In this document: positions 59,190 to 64,000 of the stretch, piece by piece
Numbering within the stretch: position 1 is the stretch's first letter
Layout of the letters: each line of letters opens with the position of its first letter
Assembly (NCBI RefSeq): GCF_005250615.1
Contig: NZ_SULM01000008.1
Coordinates: forward strand, 1 to 64,000
DNA length: 64,000 bases
Source: Pseudomonas rhizoryzae
GTDB lineage: Bacteria > Pseudomonadota > Gammaproteobacteria > Pseudomonadales > Pseudomonadaceae
Direction of reading: 5' to 3'
The notes under the pieces: generated by a model
Databases searched by the model: none
What the model saw: only the letters and a program-made list of their open reading frames with translations
Told to the model about the DNA's origin: nothing
Program-made: the position numbers and the translations under genes

Positions 59190-61034
59190 TCAACCGCGGA
59201 CTTCTTCCTGGGGCACGGCGGCGACACCCGGCTTGCCATGCAGCAGATAGAGGCGCACCTCGGCACCGCCATCGACATGGTTGGACAGGTGCAAGTGGCC
59301 GCCCAGGGTGCGTAACAGGTTATCGCAGATCGCCAGGCCCAGGCCGAGGCCCTGGGCGGTGGCCTTGGTGGTGAAGAAGGGTTCGTGGGCGCGGGCCAGT
59401 GCCTCGCTGGAGAAGCCCGGACCGTTGTCCCTCAGGATCAGGGTCACGCCGCGCTCGTCGAGACTGGTGGTCAGCCAGAGTCGCCGGGTGCTGGTCTTTT
59501 CCGCCAGGGCATCGAGGGCGTTGCTGAGCAGATTGCTGATGATCTGCCGCAAGCGGGTTTCCCCGGCCTGCACCCATAGCGGCGCATCGGGCAGGTCGCG
59601 GATCAACTCCACCTGCATGGCGCGGCGCCGCGCGGCGACCAGGGCTAGAGCATCTTCCAGGGCACCTTGCAGCACTACGCTTTCCGGTGCGCGCCGGGCG
59701 CCGCGGGCGTAGGCCTTGAGGTGGGCGATGATGTTGGCCATGCGCGTGGTCAACTCGCCGATCAGCTTGAGATTGCCGCGGGCATCGTCCAGCCGGTCGT
59801 GATCGAGCAGCACGGCGGCGTTTTCCGTGTAGCTGCGGATGGCCGCCAGCGGCTGGTTGAGTTCGTGGCTGATGCTGGCCGACATGGTCCCCAGCGCCGA
59901 CAGCTTGCCGGCCTGCACGGCTTCGTCCTGGGCGCGCATCAACTCGCGTTGGGCCTGTTCGCGATCATGCACCTCCTGCTGCAGGCGCGCATTGAGCGTC
60001 TGCAGGTCGCGGGTGCGCTCCTCCACGCTCAGCTCCAGGTCACGCTTGGCCCGGGCATCCAGCGCCAGGCGCTCGATGAAGTGGCGCCGTCTCAGGGTCA
60101 TCACCACCAGCAGCAGGAGCAGGGCCAGCAGGGTCGCCGCGCCGACGTAGAGGGCGCTGCGCACCTGGCGCTCGACGATTTCCCGCGGTGCCAGGATCTG
60201 CGCGATCCAGCCCACCTCGTCCAGGTCGCGGGTCTGGGTCAGCCAGTTGCTCGGCACCAGGGTCAGAGGTGCCGGGTCGGTGGTCGGGTAGGGACGGTTG
60301 GCGTTGACCTGTGCGCGCTGGCGCTCGTCCAGCGGATGGGTGGCGCGGAAACGCCAGGCGTCGTGGGAGGTGAGGATGACCACGCCCAGGTCGTCGGTGA
60401 CCAAGAGCTGCTCGGGTGCATTGCCCCAGAGCTTTTCCGCGCTATCCAGGTCTACCTTGACCACCACTACGCCGGTGGCGCGCTCACCATCGCGCACGGC
60501 CGCGGCGAAGTAGTAGCCGCGCTTGCTCGAGGTGGTACCGAGGCCGAAGAAGCGTCCCGGCTGGCCCTGCATGGCGGCCTTGAAATAGGGGCGGAAGGAG
60601 AAGTCGCGGCCGATGAAGCTGTCCGGCTGCCGGAAGTTGGAGCTGGACAGGCAGATGCCGTCGTCCTGCATCAGGTAGATGACATCCGCCCCGGTGCGCT
60701 GGCGGATGTCTTCGAGCATCCGGCTGGCGGCGTCCTGGGCCGCGCGATCGCCCGGCTGCTCCAGGGCATTGCGCAGCACCGGCAGATCGCCGAGCAGGTC
60801 CGGCAGCACCTCGTAGCGTCTGAGGGTACCCAGCAGGTTGGCGACGTACAGGTCCAGGGTCTGACCGTTCTGCTCGGCCAATTGCGCCTCGTAGTAGTGC
60901 TGGGCGGCGTAGCGCAGCGGGACCAGCAGCAGCGTCAGGCCCATGGCCAGAAGCAGCAGGCTACTCCAGCGGGGTCGCTTGGGGAGATCGGGACTCTTGG
61001 GCATGCGCGGGTACGGTAGGGAGACTTGCCGCAT
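59190..61034 (-). CDS. dctB: DctB-like sensor histidine kinase
   Basis: A 614-residue membrane kinase. Two membrane segments (about 25-45 and 290-312) flank a periplasmic double-PDC sensor domain with DGICLSSSNFRQPDSFIGRD and FRPYFKAAMQGQPGRFFGLG, the DctB/MifS signature. A coiled coil follows, then the phospho-accepting His390 in SASISHELNQPLAAIRSY, and a full HATPase domain (DNGPGFS, GLGLGLAI). The start is ATG 61034; ATG 61004 would shorten it by ten residues. Ligand by family: succinate-type dicarboxylates or alpha-ketoglutarate. Confidence 0.9.
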   Translation of the reverse strand: MRQVSLPYPRMPKSPDLPKRPRWSSLLLLAMGLTLLLVPLRYAAQHYYEAQLAEQNGQTLDLYVANLLGTLRRYEVLPDLLGDLPVLRNALEQPGDRAAQDAASRMLEDIRQRTGADVIYLMQDDGICLSSSNFRQPDSFIGRDFSFRPYFKAAMQGQPGRFFGLGTTSSKRGYYFAAAVRDGERATGVVVVKVDLDSAEKLWGNAPEQLLVTDDLGVVILTSHDAWRFRATHPLDERQRAQVNANRPYPTTDPAPLTLVPSNWLTQTRDLDEVGWIAQILAPREIVERQVRSALYVGAATLLALLLLLVVMTLRRRHFIERLALDARAKRDLELSVEERTRDLQTLNARLQQEVHDREQAQRELMRAQDEAVQAGKLSALGTMSASISHELNQPLAAIRSYTENAAVLLDHDRLDDARGNLKLIGELTTRMANIIAHLKAYARGARRAPESVVLQGALEDALALVAARRRAMQVELIRDLPDAPLWVQAGETRLRQIISNLLSNALDALAEKTSTRRLWLTTSLDERGVTLILRDNGPGFSSEALARAHEPFFTTKATAQGLGLGLAICDNLLRTLGGHLHLSNHVDGGAEVRLYLLHGKPGVAAVPQEEVRG

Positions 61035-61200
61035 TATGCCCAAGGCCGGGTGCCGGCGAAGGCCTTGCCGACTGTTAACGCGTTGGCAGTGGACTGAAAT
61101 ATCTTGTTACCAATGGGCTTGGCTGTGGAAAAGGACACGGTTTTCTCCCGCGAAAGCCGGCTAACTGGCCTGGCAATCAGCCAACGAAGGAGTGACTTCG

Positions 61201-61401
61201 ATGAAAAGCACCACCCTCTGCCTGACCCTTGCCGGCCTCCTGACCACCTCTGCCGCCTTCGCCCAGACAGCGCCGGTCGATCCTGCGCCGACAGCGGGCG
61301 CCACCACGAGCAGTCCCGCCAAGACCGGCAAGCAGGCGACGACCCACCACAAGAAGGTCGCCCACAAGAAGGCGCACAAGGCCAGCAGCAGCGGTAGCTG
61401 A
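61201..61401 (+). CDS. Small exported Lys/His-rich protein
   Basis: A 66-residue protein with a signal peptide (CLTLAGLLTTSAAFAQ) and a mature tail rich in Ala, Thr, Lys and His (TTHHKKVAHKKAHKAS). The layout resembles the E. coli acid-shock protein Asr, a basic periplasmic protein, but similarity is compositional. GAAGGAG lies 9 bases before the ATG. It is followed by a strong hairpin at 61412 and by a second small exported protein. Confidence 0.65.
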   Translation: MKSTTLCLTLAGLLTTSAAFAQTAPVDPAPTAGATTSSPAKTGKQATTHHKKVAHKKAHKASSSGS

Positions 61402-61411
61402 CCCACGGTGC

Positions 61412-61436
61412 GGCACCTCCCGGGGTGGGAGGTGCC
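61412..61436 (+). terminator. Hairpin between the two small exported protein genes
   Basis: GGCACCTCCC (61412-61421) pairs perfectly with GGGAGGTGCC (61427-61436) around a 5-base loop, 11 bases after the first gene's stop. Only AAA follows, so it may be an attenuator or mRNA stabiliser rather than a full stop. Confidence 0.5.
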
Positions 61437-61472
61437 CAAAGGGGAGTGAATCCGCTGTCGAGGAGACCTCCC

Positions 61473-61721
61473 ATGCGCAAGATCCTGCTGTTGCCTACCC
61501 TGATTCTTGGTGTTGGCCTGTCCGCCGCGGCCCTGGCCCAGGTCAGTCCGACCAATCCCCCCGCTACGCCGACCCACCCCGATCACAGCAGTACCCACGG
61601 CACGGAAAAGGCGCCGAGCACCGGTGTGGGCGCCGCCGACAACGGCGCCAGCGCCGGTTCGGGCAGTGATACCGGGAGCGACCATGTGAGGAAGCCCAAG
61701 ACCAAGCACCAGGATCACTAG
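61473..61721 (+). CDS. Small exported Ser/Thr/Gly-rich protein
   Basis: An 82-residue protein: signal peptide (MRKILLLPTLILGVGLSAAALA) and a low-complexity mature part rich in Ser, Thr, Pro, Gly and His (NPPATPTHPDHSSTHGTEK) with a basic C terminus (VRKPKTKHQDH). AGGAGACCTCCC lies before the ATG at 61473. No family recognised. Similar in style to its neighbour at 61201; the pair may serve together at the cell surface or in the periplasm. Confidence 0.65.
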   Translation: MRKILLLPTLILGVGLSAAALAQVSPTNPPATPTHPDHSSTHGTEKAPSTGVGAADNGASAGSGSDTGSDHVRKPKTKHQDH

Positions 61722-61825
61722 GAGCGCGCATTCCCCCGGGGAATGATCCGATGAACAAAGATCGCTTGAGTGGTGCCGGCCGGCGTGTCGAAATCGGCTT
61801 CTAGCCTGAACCTGGAGCCGCTCCC

Positions 61826-63157
61826 ATGACCGCCGCGCCGCTGCTTTCTCCGGACCTCATCCGGACCCGCTTTTCCCAAGCCATGTCGGCGATGTACCGT
61901 CAGGAAGTCCCCCAGTACGGCACCCTGCTGGAGCTGGTCGCCGAGGTGAATGCCGGACAGCCGGGATTCGCCCAGGATTCCGCGGAGCGCCTGGACCTGG
62001 AGCGCCATGGGGCCATTCGCGTCGGGACGGCCGCCGAACTGGCCACCCTGCGTCGACTGTTCGCCGTGATGGGCATGCAGCCGGTCGGCTACTACGATCT
62101 GAGCGTGGCCGGCGTACCCGTGCACTCCACCGCTTTCCGCCCCGTAGCGCCTGAGGCCCTGCAGGCCAATCCCTTCCGCGTCTTCACCTCGCTGCTGCGC
62201 CTGGAGCTGATCGAGGACGCCGAGCTGCGCCAGCTGGCCGAAGAGGTCCTCGCCGCCCGCCGTATCTTCACCCCTGGCGCGCTGGAGCTGATCGAGCGCG
62301 CCGAAGCCCAGGGTGGCCTCAGTGATGCCGAGGCCGATGCCTTCGTCCAGGAAGCCCTGGAAACCTTCCGCTGGCACCGCGAGGCCAACGTCGACGCGGG
62401 CCTGTACCAGCGCCTGCACGATGCCCACCGGCTGATCGCCGACGTGGTCTGCTTCAAGGGCCCGCACATCAACCACCTGACGCCGCGTACCCTGGACATC
62501 GACGCCGTCCAGGCCAAGATGCCCGCCCGCGGCATCGCCCCCAAGGAAACCATCGAAGGCCCGCCGCGCCGTCAGTGCCCCATCCTGCTGCGCCAGACCA
62601 GCTTCAAGGCCTTGGAAGAGCCCATTCTTTTCCAGGGTGAGGTCCAGGGTTCGCACACGGCGCGCTTCGGCGAGATCGAACAGCGTGGCGTGGCCCTGAC
62701 GCCAGCCGGTCGCCAGCGCTACGATGAACTCCTGCAGGAGGTGCGCCAGCGCAGCAAGATCGCGGGTAGCGATTACGCCAGCGTGCTGCATGAGGTATTC
62801 CAAGCCCTGCCGGATAGCTGGGACGAGCTGCGCCGCCAGGGCCTGGCCTGGTTCCGCTATCGCGTCGCTGCAGGCAGCCGTACCGGTCTCGATACGACAG
62901 ATCCCGACGCCCTGATCGCCGCCGGCCAGCTCATCGCTGACCCCATCACCTACGAAGATTTCCTGCCGGTCAGCGCCGCTGGCATTTTCCAGTCCAACCT
63001 GGGCGCTGGCAGCCAGCAGGAATACCAAAGCGGCGGCAATCGCGCGGCCTTCGAGGCGGCCCTGGGCGCACCGGTGCTCGATGAGATGGCGTTGTACGAG
63101 CGGCAGCAACGCGAATCCCTGGGCGCCGCCCTGGCTGCCCTCGGCCGCCCCGCCTAG
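61826..63157 (+). CDS. hglS: 2-oxoadipate dioxygenase/decarboxylase
   Basis: A 443-residue DUF1338 (VOC-fold) iron enzyme. It converts 2-oxoadipate to D-2-hydroxyglutarate in the D-lysine pathway of Pseudomonas. The family motifs are present: ERHGAIRVGT (likely iron His61), CFKGPHINHLTPRTLD (second His) and SHTARFGEIEQRGVALT (likely iron Glu). The first base of the next gene is 59 bases beyond its stop. It lies alone apart from the Lrp-type gene. Confidence 0.9.
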   Translation: MTAAPLLSPDLIRTRFSQAMSAMYRQEVPQYGTLLELVAEVNAGQPGFAQDSAERLDLERHGAIRVGTAAELATLRRLFAVMGMQPVGYYDLSVAGVPVHSTAFRPVAPEALQANPFRVFTSLLRLELIEDAELRQLAEEVLAARRIFTPGALELIERAEAQGGLSDAEADAFVQEALETFRWHREANVDAGLYQRLHDAHRLIADVVCFKGPHINHLTPRTLDIDAVQAKMPARGIAPKETIEGPPRRQCPILLRQTSFKALEEPILFQGEVQGSHTARFGEIEQRGVALTPAGRQRYDELLQEVRQRSKIAGSDYASVLHEVFQALPDSWDELRRQGLAWFRYRVAAGSRTGLDTTDPDALIAAGQLIADPITYEDFLPVSAAGIFQSNLGAGSQQEYQSGGNRAAFEAALGAPVLDEMALYERQQRESLGAALAALGRPA

Positions 63158-63216
63158 AATGACGGCTCCCGCGTCGGCGGCCAGCCGCCGACGCTCGTCT
63201 CCGGCAGGCAGCCACG

Positions 63217-63666
63217 ATGTTCACCAAACTCGATCCGACCGACTGGCAGCTCATCCACCTGCTGCAACAGAACGCCCGCGCCTCCAATGCCACCCTGGCC
63301 CGTCAACTGGGCCTGGCCCGCACCACCGTGGTCACCCGCCTGGCGCGCCTGGAACGCGAAGGCATCATCCAGGGCTACGGCCTGCGCCTGGGCTCCGAAC
63401 TGGAACAGGCCGCCGTGCGCGCCTACTGCGCCATCAGCGTCCTGCCGCGCAGCACGGCGGGCGTCATCCGCGCCCTGGAAAAGATGATCGAAGTCGAGGA
63501 GGTCTCCTCCGTCAGCGGCCAGTTCGACTACCTGGCCTTCCTGCGCTGCACCACCCACGAAAAGCTCGACGAGCTACTCGACCGCATCGGCAATCTCGAA
63601 GGGGTGAAGCAGACGCAGACGTCGATCATTCTGAATCGGAAGATTGATCGGCGCCGTTCGACCTGA
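63217..63666 (+). CDS. Lrp/AsnC-family regulator
   Basis: A 149-residue regulator with an N-terminal helix-turn-helix (LDPTDWQLIHLLQQNARASN and ATLARQLGLARTTVVTRLARLE) and a C-terminal RAM ligand domain (SVSGQFDYLAFLRCTTHEKLD). Lrp-type proteins respond to amino acids. Adjacency to hglS suggests lysine-catabolism control (inference). AGGCAGCCACG precedes the ATG. Confidence 0.87.
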   Translation: MFTKLDPTDWQLIHLLQQNARASNATLARQLGLARTTVVTRLARLEREGIIQGYGLRLGSELEQAAVRAYCAISVLPRSTAGVIRALEKMIEVEEVSSVSGQFDYLAFLRCTTHEKLDELLDRIGNLEGVKQTQTSIILNRKIDRRRST

Positions 63667-63755
63667 AGCCAAGCGGCAAGGACGCTTTAAGGGGACGGCA
63701 AATACTGAGTGACTTCTACAGCAGGCTGGCCGAAAGCCCAACGGCCCTGATCGAA

Positions 63756-63774
63756 GGGGCTGGTACCCAGCCCC
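63756..63774. terminator. Bidirectional hairpin between convergent genes
   Basis: GGGGCTGG (63756-63763) pairs with CCAGCCCC (63767-63774) around a 3-base loop, between the Lrp-type gene and the convergent DUF4214 gene. No long T run. Confidence 0.5.
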
Positions 63775-63780
63775 GTTCTG

Positions 63781-64000
63781 CTAGGCCCACTCGTTTTGCC
63801 CGACCAGCAGGATGAAACCATTGGTGCCCGTGGTCAGCGCCTGGTTTTCCGCCGAGTCGGAAAAGGACTGCAGCACATTGGCGCGGCTCAGTCCGGTCCC
63901 CAAATCATGCAGCCAGTAATCGATACCAGCGGTCTCGCCAGTACGACCCAGGACGTTGGCGTACAACTGGGTCACATAGGTACGGTCATCCGCTCCCGAG
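63781..64000 (-). CDS. DUF4214-domain protein, C-terminal end only
   Basis: The visible 73 codons encode a complete DUF4214 unit (DRTYVTQLYANVLGRTGETA, GIDYWLHDLGTGLSRANVLQ, SFSDSAENQA) and the protein end FILLVGQNEWA. The frame stays open to the window edge, so the start lies beyond 64000. DUF4214 units are common in large secreted adhesins, S-layer and RTX-type proteins exported by type I systems, which may hold here (inference). Confidence 0.8.
   Translation of the reverse strand, partial: SGADDRTYVTQLYANVLGRTGETAGIDYWLHDLGTGLSRANVLQSFSDSAENQALTTGTNGFILLVGQNEWA

Overview
The window is about 64 kb of high-GC DNA from a Pseudomonas chromosome. The evidence is the set of recognisable Pseudomonas loci: kinB-algB, ubiCA, polA-DUF2782-thrB, the carnitine block (cdh/caiX/cdhR) and the dimethylglycine block (dgcAB-etf). 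Palindromic repeats of the kind found between Pseudomonas genes are scattered throughout. It is not P. aeruginosa, because the gene order is rearranged and a complete curli operon is present. A P. oryzihabitans-like lineage is possible, but that is inference only. No rRNA, tRNA or CRISPR array was seen.

Layout. 1-5.1 kb: a tandem repeat, kinB-algB, and a divergent operon of small envelope proteins behind a textbook sigma-54 promoter. 5.1-11 kb: a four-gene aromatic-acid-type efflux operon with a divergent LysR regulator. 11-16 kb: a DMT transporter, ubiA, ubiC, a DUF2780 protein and a Gate-domain membrane protein. 16-22.5 kb: hypothetical proteins, a LexA-controlled 58-residue protein, paired lipoproteins, a zinc peptidase, an MFS exporter, a siderophore-interacting reductase and a MarR regulator. 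22.5-31.5 kb: stress and redox enzymes (OsmC, aldo/keto reductase, AzoR), a Phd/ParE-type toxin-antitoxin pair, LysE with an AraC regulator, and a D-malate dehydrogenase with its LysR regulator followed by a haloacetate-dehalogenase-like hydrolase.

32-47 kb is a quaternary-amine catabolic island. A gamma-butyrobetaine hydroxylase (would make carnitine), carnitine dehydrogenase, BKACE enzyme and thioesterase (carnitine to glycine betaine), a binding protein and the regulator CdhR sit beside a dipeptidase, DUF5943, DgcA, DgcB and two ETF subunits (dimethylglycine demethylation). 47-52 kb: a FitAB/VapBC-type toxin-antitoxin pair among repeats, polA, DUF2782, thrB and a candidate parS site. 52-56.6 kb: the curli operon csgDEFGBA plus a csgC/csgH-like gene. 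56.6-64 kb: a SIS-domain sugar isomerase, a DctB/DctD-type two-component system, two small secreted proteins, HglS (D-lysine catabolism), an Lrp-type regulator and a truncated DUF4214 protein.

The observations most worth following are the sigma-54 promoter architecture beside algB, the SOS-controlled small protein, the gamma-butyrobetaine hydroxylase of different base composition inside the carnitine operon, the dehalogenase-like enzyme behind dmlA, the 11-base C tract at the start of dctD, the candidate parS site, and an orphan strong terminator that may end a small RNA.
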